Shown: positions 52,024 to 60,570 of the stretch, one piece after another
Position numbering within the stretch: position 1 is the first letter of the stretch
How the letters are laid out: each line of letters starts with the position of its first letter
The notes under the pieces: model-generated
The model's input: only the letters and a program-made list of their open reading frames with translations
What the model was told of the DNA's origin: nothing
Database searches by the model: none
Translations under genes and position numbers: made by a program
NCBI RefSeq assembly: GCF_001426375.1
Contig: NZ_LMEO01000053.1
Location: 146,152 to 210,151 of the forward strand
Length of the DNA: 64,000 bases
Direction of reading: 5' to 3'
DNA from: Paenibacillus sp. Root444D2
GTDB taxonomy: Bacteria; Bacillota; Bacilli; Paenibacillales; NBRC-103111

Positions 52024-55000
52024 TCACTTGCTTACTTGAACAATAACCCTATCGCTGGATGTTGTTCCTGCATAATTAACAAGCTCGCATCGATACTCGT
52101 ACGTGCCAATCGGTTTATTATGGATCATCGTAGCTGCAGATTGCGCTTGTGGCGTATAATCGGTGAATGTTTGCGTATTGATAAGAACGCCGTTCTCATA
52201 TAGACGATATGTGGTGCCGTTCGTGCCCCACCACATGTTCATATTGATGCTGAAATTTCCATCCCCATCCCAGTTATCATGGGATAGGACCGTTTTGGCC
52301 GGCGCTGCTTGCGTGACGTTCACTGTTAACACATCACTTCTCGTTGTACCGAATGCATTGACGAGTTCCGTATAATAACGGTAAGTGCCATTCTTTTTGT
52401 AGGTAACGGACGTTACGGTCGTTTGGGCACTCGGCGAGTTGTCCGTGAGGATTTGTGTCTCGATTAATAAGTTATCCTCATAGAGCTTATAGATTTTACC
52501 GTTATTGCCCCACCACATATTCATTGTAACCTTGTAATTTCCATCAAGAATTCCTGTATCGTACCCATTGTCGTCCGAGAGCACTGGCTTCCCAGGTACC
52601 CCCGTACTTCTGTATACGATATTCGTTACGGTAGCCGTCGCAGTGCCATGATGGCCCGCGGCATCGATAAATTCGAATGTGAAGCTGCCGTTAAAGTTGA
52701 ACGTATAGCTGCTCGAACCCCCGTTGTTCGTGATCGTTACAGGTTCGCTCGGCGTAATGATCGCGACCACACTGTCCGAGGTGGGTGCTGTGCTGCTGTA
52801 AGCTGCCGCAGCGGTCGGCACTGTCCTGTCAACATGGAAAGTAACTGTCTGCTGAGCTTCCACATTACCCGAAAGATCTATAGAACGGTAGCTCAGGTTA
52901 TATTGCCCGTCTTGTTCGAAGGTTAACGGGGTTGTATACTGCTGCCATGTGCTCCCGCCATCCAGGCTGTATTCGGTTGATGCTACTCCCGACAAGTTAT
53001 CTGTGGCCGACAAACTGACCGTTACAGGCAGTGCATACCAGCCATTTTGTCCATCCGGTTGTGCAGGCGACACCGTAGCTGTAGAGACAGGTGCAATCGT
53101 TTCAAAGACCGTCAATGTGAGGGACGCCGTCTTGAACGTGGATCCAATGCTCGCGGTCACCGTAATCTTCGCGCTGCCCGGCTTGATCGCCGTTACTTGT
53201 CCGAGCGCGTCCACGGTCATTACGGACGTGTTATCGCTGCTATAAGCCACAGTAGCTACGCTCATATCCGCAGAGGAGCCGTCATCCATCTTCCCGCTAA
53301 GCTGCAATTGCGCAGATTTGCCCGCTTCCACATATGGAACAACATGAGATAAGCTTATAGACTGAACTCCCGGTCCTCCTGGGCCGCCCGACTGCCAGGT
53401 CGTGATGCTAACAATGTTGCTCAGCCCCGAGAGATTACCGCTGGCATCAAACGCCCTGAGCGAATAGGCATACGTCGTTGACGGAGTAAGAAGCTGATCA
53501 ATATACGCATATACATCAGAAGCTACTGTCGTCAACGGCAGCTCATTCCGGTAAATCCAATAGCCCTTGACCGCAGTATTGTCGATGTACGGCTCCCAAT
53601 GAATCCGGATCGCTTGAGCCGATAGGGCTGCTCCGTCGAGCGGCTGGCCCACGGTCGCCACAGGCGGCTCCGTATCGGGCTCAGCCTGCTTGGTTGTGAT
53701 CAGCAGATAAGGCTCATTCGCCTTTCCCTTGCTCTCGATGACGGCATTGATGCTCGCGACAGGCAGCGTCAGGCCTAGGCTGAGCTGTTCATTGGAGCTA
53801 TCGGCTTTTACCAGACTTATGACCTCTGTCAGATCGATCTCGCTCCATCCCCAATCGGCGGCGAGTCCAAGTCCGGCCAACCGGTCCAGCCGCGCGGGCT
53901 TCGTATTCCACGTCACCGTCCCTTCCGACCAAGCCGCACTTGTCCGATACACGTCCGCTGTGACCGCTGAAGGGCTTCCAATGCCGTACATCATCAGCCT
54001 AGCATTCGTAATTTCGCCATCCAGACCGCTCACATCAAATTTGATGAAGCTTTCACGGGTAAAGCTCTCGCTGCCGTCCTTCTTAATCTCGAGATTACTC
54101 GTCCGGTAATTCGAGTTAGCATAGCTGCCTCCACGCACATAAGCATCATCGGTTGGCAGCAGCTTCGTCACATTGCCGTCGATCACCTGGAGAAAGCTTT
54201 CTGCGCTACGCGACACGCCGTTCAGCGTTACCGTGACGCGAATGACCGCTGTACCTTCGCCCAACGCGGTGACCTGTCCAATAGTATTGACCTCCGCCAA
54301 GCCGGGCGTAAGGCTCTCATACCGGATCAACGCACTCCCAAGCTGTGCCGCATAGCCCGAGTTCATCACTCCAGCCGTTTGCAGCTGTGCCTGCTGGCCT
54401 ATACCTAGAAACTGCTTGTCGGCCGTAAGTGTGACGCTCTCCAGCTCCCGCGTTGCGGACGTCTCGATCCGTAAAAATGGCTGATGGTCGCTCGACTCCC
54501 GGCTGTTGAACAGTGTGTACACGCCCGCCGAAGTATCCTGCACGACTGCGAGCGACATGATCCCCGCGGCCGCTTCGTGACCACCACCGGCGTTCAGCTG
54601 CGCCCTAACATAATCCGTAGCATCGAAAACCCGCCACGCATAATCATCCTTGGTGAAGGGCGACGTCGACAGCTTACCGCCTAACGCAGGCTTATTCGCC
54701 CAGACCATGCCGGAACTGCCGGACTCGATCCAGTCGTCGCTGTCCACACCATACAGGCTATTCACCGTATCGCTGCCCGTAGCCGAGGCCCTGCCGTATA
54801 CCAGTAGCTTGGCCGAGCTGACAGATCCGGTGAGGGCGCCCAGATCAAACTTCAGAAACGACTGGCGCGTGGATAGGTTATTGCCTCCCTGGACGATCAA
54901 CGATCTATCCGTCCCCGTATTGGTCGATGTCCCTTGTCGGACCGACACATCGGCCACTGGCACATAATCGCGCACTGTCACCGTCCGGTTGTCATAGTCG

Positions 55001-56943
55001 ATGCCCGTGTTGCCCGACAATTCATTGCCGGACAGCACAATCCCCGTGCCCGCCTCGATGAAAATTCCGTTCGTATTGCCCACGATCCGATTGCCTTCAA
55101 TCCTGATGTCGCGGGGCTCACCTGCGCCGTTGCCCCCGTCGCTCGGATTCCCGATATCGTACAAAGTATGAATAGCCCAGAAGCCCGGCCCCGTATTGTT
55201 CTCAATCACATTATCCCGAACCTGGGTGCCCGGAGCATTTTTCAATCGGATTCCCGTCGTACCGGGCTTCATGAAGTTGGCGATGACATTATGATCAATC
55301 ACCGTATCTGGTGACCCCAGATAAACCTGAATCCCATACAGGGCCGAATTCTCGATACGGTTGTGATGGATGTAGTTGCCCGGTCCGGCTGCGTCATGCG
55401 TCGCCCCTGGATTGCCGACGCCGATGCCCGCTTCGCCGCTGCCGATCACAGTGTTACCAACGAATTCATTCATATATTCGTCCTCGCCGTGCATGTCGAT
55501 CGAGTCCAGCTTCGTCTGGTATAGCTCATTGTCCGCAATCAGATTATTATGCGTCCAATTGCTCAGTAGGATACCATGGCGAAGGGACGGCCCGTAGAAG
55601 CGGCTGTTGCGAACCACGTTGAATAGTGAATCGTTGTCCCGGCCCAACCGGCTTTCCTTTGACAACCCCTCCAACGACACCCCGTAGCCAGCTCCGCCCT
55701 CGGCGGTATCAGTCGCATTGCGCAGCGTGGCATACTGGATAACGACATCGCGGCTGCTGCGGACGAGTACGCCGACGCGCTGGAACTTCTCGATCGTCAC
55801 ATGGTCTAGAATGATGTCCTGCGAAGGATTCCCGTTAGCCGCTGAAATCAAGACAGCGGTCTTCGGACCGCCCCGCTCGGGATTGGCTACCGTTGTGCTC
55901 GTTGGATACGCACCCTGCCAGCTTGCCGTCAGCGTCATACTCCGAACGGCGATGCCCTGCTGACCCGCGATACGCAAGATGATGCCTTCGCTCGTCGCAT
56001 AGTCGCCGATGTTCTTGGCATGGTCGGAGACGAGCAGCACCCCGTCCTCGCTTTCCCCGCGAAGCTGAATGCCTGAGTGCAGCAGCAGATGCGAAGCGCT
56101 GTCGCTCGCCGTGCTGGTCAACTGGTAATGCCCATTGGGAAAGTAAACCTCGTCCCCGGGCTGCGCCGCTGCGATCGTAGCCCGGATCGCAACGGCGTCG
56201 TCCGTCCCGGTAGCCGACGTAGTCGCGCCGTAATCCACGACATTAAGCGTCCGCCCCGTCACCAAAGGAAGCTCGGGCACCGAATGGGACGTCTCGTCCG
56301 GCTCATACAGCCCCGGCTTTGTATGAGGCAGCGCTGCAGGATCGGGACCAGTCGGGGGAAGCTCAAGTGGACTCAGCACGAAGCCGTCCGGATGCGGCTT
56401 ATATACCTGGACCTCGGTAATACTGTTCCAGTCCGTCGATCCGGTGCCGAGCCCCACGATCCGCACATATCGGCCCGTCGTCGGGGTGAAACCGAACGCC
56501 TCCAGTTGCAACGAGTTGCCGCTACCGCTGCCCGAGAACACGGTCGTCCAGGTATCGGCATCGGCAGACACCTGAATATCGAACTTCAGACTACGCTGAT
56601 CACCACGATAAAAGGCCATGCCGATATAGCCAATCGTCTGTATGGCCCCTAGGTCAAGCTGCAGCCATTGGCCGACGCCACTTGCCGACCAACGGGTCGT
56701 CAGATCTTGATCGATAGCGTTGTCAGGGATATTCTCATCACTCATACTGGCGCTGGCAGCTACAATCGTAAGCGCTTTCACAATTTCTGTTGCAGAAGCA
56801 ACCTGAACCTCTCGCGCAGCAGAAGAAATCTCGCCTGCCCTAAGCTCTTGTCCGCTTACTCCCTGCGTCGGTGCCCATGCCAGCGAAGAAAACAGAAGCA
56901 GCCCCGCTACTCCCGCGCTCCAAATCCGTTTTATCCTCTTCAT
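52024..56943 (-). CDS. Large secreted beta-helix polysaccharide-active protein, multidomain
   Basis: 1639 residues from the ATG at 56943 (GAGGGG six bases upstream). Order: signal peptide (IWSAGVAGLLLFSSLAWA); F5/8 type C discoidin module (~55-185, NAIDQDLTTRWSASG); pectate-lyase-3-type right-handed beta helix (~225-690, VVDYGA...TDDAVAIRATI, many Asn-rich PbH1 rungs); DNRLRE module (~690-865); BIG2-like module; second DNRLRE (~965-1110); FN3 (~1125-1210); second BIG2; Ig-like module; two tandem C-terminal ~95-residue units (NMWWGNNGKIYKLYEDN; NMWWGTNGTTYRLYENG) known from chitinases. The polysaccharide target is not readable. It is the last gene of the CUT1 cluster. Confidence 0.9.
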   Translation of the reverse strand: MKRIKRIWSAGVAGLLLFSSLAWAPTQGVSGQELRAGEISSAAREVQVASATEIVKALTIVAASASMSDENIPDNAIDQDLTTRWSASGVGQWLQLDLGAIQTIGYIGMAFYRGDQRSLKFDIQVSADADTWTTVFSGSGSGNSLQLEAFGFTPTTGRYVRIVGLGTGSTDWNSITEVQVYKPHPDGFVLSPLELPPTGPDPAALPHTKPGLYEPDETSHSVPELPLVTGRTLNVVDYGATTSATGTDDAVAIRATIAAAQPGDEVYFPNGHYQLTSTASDSASHLLLHSGIQLRGESEDGVLLVSDHAKNIGDYATSEGIILRIAGQQGIAVRSMTLTASWQGAYPTSTTVANPERGGPKTAVLISAANGNPSQDIILDHVTIEKFQRVGVLVRSSRDVVIQYATLRNATDTAEGGAGYGVSLEGLSKESRLGRDNDSLFNVVRNSRFYGPSLRHGILLSNWTHNNLIADNELYQTKLDSIDMHGEDEYMNEFVGNTVIGSGEAGIGVGNPGATHDAAGPGNYIHHNRIENSALYGIQVYLGSPDTVIDHNVIANFMKPGTTGIRLKNAPGTQVRDNVIENNTGPGFWAIHTLYDIGNPSDGGNGAGEPRDIRIEGNRIVGNTNGIFIEAGTGIVLSGNELSGNTGIDYDNRTVTVRDYVPVADVSVRQGTSTNTGTDRSLIVQGGNNLSTRQSFLKFDLGALTGSVSSAKLLVYGRASATGSDTVNSLYGVDSDDWIESGSSGMVWANKPALGGKLSTSPFTKDDYAWRVFDATDYVRAQLNAGGGHEAAAGIMSLAVVQDTSAGVYTLFNSRESSDHQPFLRIETSATRELESVTLTADKQFLGIGQQAQLQTAGVMNSGYAAQLGSALIRYESLTPGLAEVNTIGQVTALGEGTAVIRVTVTLNGVSRSAESFLQVIDGNVTKLLPTDDAYVRGGSYANSNYRTSNLEIKKDGSESFTRESFIKFDVSGLDGEITNARLMMYGIGSPSAVTADVYRTSAAWSEGTVTWNTKPARLDRLAGLGLAADWGWSEIDLTEVISLVKADSSNEQLSLGLTLPVASINAVIESKGKANEPYLLITTKQAEPDTEPPVATVGQPLDGAALSAQAIRIHWEPYIDNTAVKGYWIYRNELPLTTVASDVYAYIDQLLTPSTTYAYSLRAFDASGNLSGLSNIVSITTWQSGGPGGPGVQSISLSHVVPYVEAGKSAQLQLSGKMDDGSSADMSVATVAYSSDNTSVMTVDALGQVTAIKPGSAKITVTASIGSTFKTASLTLTVFETIAPVSTATVSPAQPDGQNGWYALPVTVSLSATDNLSGVASTEYSLDGGSTWQQYTTPLTFEQDGQYNLSYRSIDLSGNVEAQQTVTFHVDRTVPTAAAAYSSTAPTSDSVVAIITPSEPVTITNNGGSSSYTFNFNGSFTFEFIDAAGHHGTATATVTNIVYRSTGVPGKPVLSDDNGYDTGILDGNYKVTMNMWWGNNGKIYKLYEDNLLIETQILTDNSPSAQTTVTSVTYKKNGTYRYYTELVNAFGTTRSDVLTVNVTQAAPAKTVLSHDNWDGDGNFSINMNMWWGTNGTTYRLYENGVLINTQTFTDYTPQAQSAATMIHNKPIGTYEYRCELVNYAGTTSSDRVIVQVSK

Positions 56944-57030
56944 CCCATGCCCCTCTTTCTCCTTTTGATAAGCCGATCCGTCCGCCCGGTCATCCGGGCG
57001 AACCATCAACTGTTTTCCGTATCGCAAAGC

Positions 57031-58596
57031 CTATTTCATATATCGGTCATAAGCAGCCTGCTGAATACTAATCACTTCATCCAGTCCCATCGCCTTAAGC
57101 TGCTGGCGGAACTTCTCGAAGTTGCCCGCTACCGGCTCCGTTCCCAGCACCCACTTTTGGAGCTTCTCGTCGGTGAACGTCTGGATGCTCTTCATGATCG
57201 AATCAAGCTTTTTCTTCTCCTCATCCGTAAACGTCAGGACTGGAAACTGCTCGATCGGGTATTTCTTCTCATTGTACTCCTTCACTCCAGCCAGAGCGGT
57301 CTTGTTCGTCCATTGCTCCTCATAGGCAAAATCCTGATAGAAGCCAACTTCCATCTGCGCCCCCTCCGCCTGCAACGCCTCAAGCACCGGCTTACTGCCT
57401 GTCAGCAAACTGTCCTTGAATTTCGGCTTGCCGTCTACGAGATTGTAGTGCACGCCTTCGATCCCAAAATTCATCAGTCTCCGTCCTTCCGGAGTAAACC
57501 AGAAATCGAAATATTTGATCGTTTCGACCTGATGCTTGTTGGAGGTGGAAATAGCCCACCCACTCTCACTCACCGTAGGCCGCTTCGTTTCTTCACGGAC
57601 GACCCCGTCGCTGCTGGCCGGAGGGGCCATCGGTGCGAACAGGATGCCGGGTACTTTATCCTTGAGAGTATCATTATAGCTCGCCGTACTGGAGAACCAG
57701 TCATGTGAAACGCCACCGACGTTATCGCCGAGCAGCACCTCGCGTGCCTTCGCCCCGCGGGTGAAAATTTCTGGATCAATCAGACCTTCCTTATACCACT
57801 TAGCAATATTCGCGACCGCCGTCTCGTAGTTTGCCTCATAAGGGCCATACTTCACCTTGCCCTGGTCCGCATATATGCCGCGGTATGAATTCCAGAACAG
57901 CAGTAGATCTTGTGCTCCTCCTTTGTTCACACGGTTGAAGTACGGAATTTCATCAGCTTTGCCATTTTTATTGGGGTCCTTCTCCTTGAACGCCTTCAGT
58001 ACCTGGTACAGCTCGTCAACCGTTTTCGGCTGCTGCATATTAAGCGCTTTCAACCAATCCTGACGGATAAACCAGCCCTTCGCGACCAGTCCATCCGGGA
58101 CGAACGAAAGGAAATACATCTTGCCGTCAGGTGCCGTAGCGAATTTCTTCACATCCGGCCGCTGCTCCAGGAACGCCTTAATATTGGGCGCATGCTTGTC
58201 GATCAGCTCATTTAGTGGAGCGAACGCGCCCTCGGAGCCGTATTTGTTGAAATCCCCCTTCACGTTGTAATGCACAATGTCGGGAATGTCGCCGGATACC
58301 ATCATCAGATTGAACATTTCTTTGCTGTTGGTCGCCGTCTGCGAAGCGGTTCCCTTCAACGTCACATTCGTACGCTTAGCCGCTTCCTTGAATACCGGGA
58401 AATTATTGTCGTAAATATACCGATCGCCGTAATGCATATGCATCGTCAGCTCCACCGGCTTGCCCTTCTCCGTTCCTTCGTTCGGTGCAGACGAAGGCGC
58501 CGCTTCCTTGACATCCTGACCGCATCCTGCCGCCGATAAAGCCACAACCAACGTCAGCGCAGCCCCAACTCCTTTTTTCCATACCTGTTGCTTCAT
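57031..58596 (-). CDS. Extracellular solute-binding lipoprotein (CUT1)
   Basis: 521 residues. Lipobox LVVALSAAGC with the lipid-modified Cys, so it is anchored to the outer face of the membrane. The LplA-like long type (residues ~45-510) shows the conserved ending of family 1 solute-binding proteins. GGGGGA lies nine bases before the ATG. It delivers oligosaccharides to the two permeases upstream; no ATPase gene is in the locus, as usual for Bacillales CUT1 systems that share an MsmX-type ATPase. Confidence 0.9.
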   Translation of the reverse strand: MKQQVWKKGVGAALTLVVALSAAGCGQDVKEAAPSSAPNEGTEKGKPVELTMHMHYGDRYIYDNNFPVFKEAAKRTNVTLKGTASQTATNSKEMFNLMMVSGDIPDIVHYNVKGDFNKYGSEGAFAPLNELIDKHAPNIKAFLEQRPDVKKFATAPDGKMYFLSFVPDGLVAKGWFIRQDWLKALNMQQPKTVDELYQVLKAFKEKDPNKNGKADEIPYFNRVNKGGAQDLLLFWNSYRGIYADQGKVKYGPYEANYETAVANIAKWYKEGLIDPEIFTRGAKAREVLLGDNVGGVSHDWFSSTASYNDTLKDKVPGILFAPMAPPASSDGVVREETKRPTVSESGWAISTSNKHQVETIKYFDFWFTPEGRRLMNFGIEGVHYNLVDGKPKFKDSLLTGSKPVLEALQAEGAQMEVGFYQDFAYEEQWTNKTALAGVKEYNEKKYPIEQFPVLTFTDEEKKKLDSIMKSIQTFTDEKLQKWVLGTEPVAGNFEKFRQQLKAMGLDEVISIQQAAYDRYMK

Positions 58597-58631
58597 ATTT
58601 GTACGTCCCCCTTTTGTGTAGTGGAGCCAAC

Positions 58632-59501
58632 TTACCCTTTCACGGAACCAACCAAGGCCCCTTTGGCAAAATATTTCTGAATCAGTGGATAGACGACCAT
58701 CATCGGGATGATGGAAACAATAATAGTGGCGTAAATGACCGTTTCCTGGGAAACGAGTGTCGCGGAGCCGAAATCGACCAACTGCTCGCTCAGGTTGTTT
58801 TCCACGATCAGCTTCTTCAGCAGCACCTGCAGCGGAATTTTATCTTTGTCCTTCAGGACGATCATCGCCCAGAAGTACCCATTCCAGCGCGTAACGGCAT
58901 AGAACAACCCGACGGTCATCAGCGAAGCCCGGGACAACGGCAAGTACACCGTCCATAAAATCCGGTAATCACCTGCGCCGTCAATCTTCGCCGCCTCCTC
59001 CAATTCCACGGGCACGCTTTGGAAAAACGTACGCAGAAGAAACACGTAGAAGGTCGTCACCGCGAACGCGATAATGATGGTAAACCGCTCATTCAGCATA
59101 CCCATATCCCGCAAATTCAGATAGAAAGGAATCATCCCGGCGTGAAACCACATCGTCAGCGCGATCAAAAAATTGATGACGCCCTTCCCCTTCAACCTTT
59201 TCTTGGATAGTGGGTAAGCTCCACAAATCGTCAAAAGCAAGCTTACCAACGTGCCCACGACCGTGTAATAGAGCGTGTTGGCGTAGGCCACCCAGATGCT
59301 TTTCTGCATCAGGACCTTGACATAAGCCTCCAGATTGATGTTCACCGGCAGCAACAGCACCTTGCCAGATACGACCGCATCGCCAGAGCTCAGCGAGGCC
59401 GACAGCACATACACGAACGGATACAGCGCGGCAAGCCCAATCACCGATAACAAGAGCATATTGACCGCATTGAAGCATTTATCACCTAACGAGGTTCTCA
59501 T
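58632..59501 (-). CDS. Carbohydrate ABC transporter permease (LplC/YtcP type)
   Basis: 289 residues from the ATG at 59501 (AGGTGA six bases upstream; the ATG at 59510 abuts that site). Six membrane helices and the EAA loop ELEEAAKIDGAGDYRILWTVYLPLSRASL (read in parts), where the ATPase docks. It is the second of two permeases in the cluster and directly follows the first. Confidence 0.9.
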   Translation of the reverse strand: MRTSLGDKCFNAVNMLLLSVIGLAALYPFVYVLSASLSSGDAVVSGKVLLLPVNINLEAYVKVLMQKSIWVAYANTLYYTVVGTLVSLLLTICGAYPLSKKRLKGKGVINFLIALTMWFHAGMIPFYLNLRDMGMLNERFTIIIAFAVTTFYVFLLRTFFQSVPVELEEAAKIDGAGDYRILWTVYLPLSRASLMTVGLFYAVTRWNGYFWAMIVLKDKDKIPLQVLLKKLIVENNLSEQLVDFGSATLVSQETVIYATIIVSIIPMMVVYPLIQKYFAKGALVGSVKG

Positions 59502-59510
59502 TCCATTCAC

Positions 59511-60434
59511 CTACCAAAGTCCAGTATCGGTCAGCTTCTTGCTGAGCCGGTTAGCCATAATAACGAGCAACAGACTGACGCTGGCGTTGAACAACCCGGC
59601 GGCTGTCGCCAGATCGTACTGCCCTTCCTGCAGGCCGGACCTGTACACATAGGTGCTGATCACGTCCGCCGTCTCATATGTTGAGGGCTGATAGAGCAGT
59701 ATAATCGATTCGTAGCCAACTTCCATCAGCTGTCCGATCTTGAGGATCAGCATGATCGCAATCGTCGGAATGATCGAAGGCAGCGTGACGTTCCATATTA
59801 TCTGGAATCGACCAGCCCCGTCTATCTTTGCCGCCTCGTACAGCGCCGGGTTCACCCCGGCCAATGCCGCAATGTACACGATGGCGCCGAAGCCCATCTC
59901 CTTCCATATATCCATGAAAATAATATAGATGGTCCGGAAGTACTCCGGCTTCGTCAGGAAATACAGCTTCTCCCCGCCCAGCAGCTGGAGAATGGAATTG
60001 ACGATACCGGTGGAAGGGGCGAGAAAGTTCGTGACGATACCTGCCACCACCACGATGGAAATAAAATGAGGCAAATACGTAAATGTCTGGACGAATTTCT
60101 GGAACAGCCGGTTTCTCACTTCGTTCAGCAGCAGCGCCAGCACGATCGGCGCTGGGAAGGCGAAGATCAGCTGGTATAAGCTGAGCAGCAGCGTGTTTTT
60201 CAGCGTTCTCCAGAAATACGGGCCATTAAAAAATTGTTTGAAATGCTCCAATCCAACCCAGGTGCTACCCTCGATGCCTTTGAACAGGCTGAAATCCTTG
60301 AAGGCGATTTGCAGTCCATACATCGGTTTGTACATAAATAACACATACCATGCCAGGAATGGTATCAGCAGTAAATACAGCCGCCATTCCTGTACAACAT
60401 GCTTTCTGATCGTTACCACCAAAAGCGCTTTCAA
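59511..60434 (-). CDS. Carbohydrate ABC transporter permease (LplB type)
   Basis: About 307 residues. Six helices and EAA loop LYEAAKIDGAGRFQIIWNVTLPSIIPT (read in parts). The start is uncertain: the TTG at 60434 abuts GGGGGAG, and a TTG at 60422 (12 bases from the site) or a GTG at 60419 are alternatives. It is the first gene after the regulator gene in transcription order. Confidence 0.85.
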   Translation of the reverse strand: MKALLVVTIRKHVVQEWRLYLLLIPFLAWYVLFMYKPMYGLQIAFKDFSLFKGIEGSTWVGLEHFKQFFNGPYFWRTLKNTLLLSLYQLIFAFPAPIVLALLLNEVRNRLFQKFVQTFTYLPHFISIVVVAGIVTNFLAPSTGIVNSILQLLGGEKLYFLTKPEYFRTIYIIFMDIWKEMGFGAIVYIAALAGVNPALYEAAKIDGAGRFQIIWNVTLPSIIPTIAIMLILKIGQLMEVGYESIILLYQPSTYETADVISTYVYRSGLQEGQYDLATAAGLFNASVSLLLVIMANRLSKKLTDTGLW

Positions 60435-60570
60435 CTCCCCCTACTTCTAGGATCATTTGTCGTATCCCGGATACAATCCTCACTATAATGAACAGGGTTA
60501 GGGGCGTCTATCACCATGATTTTGGTATCACCATCATTTCACGATGGGGAGAAAAATCGATGTGTTTTAG

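Noticed and set aside
56668..57708. 346-codon open frame on the + strand
   Set aside because: It runs antisense across the beta-helix and solute-binding genes; its protein looks random and Arg/Leu-rich.
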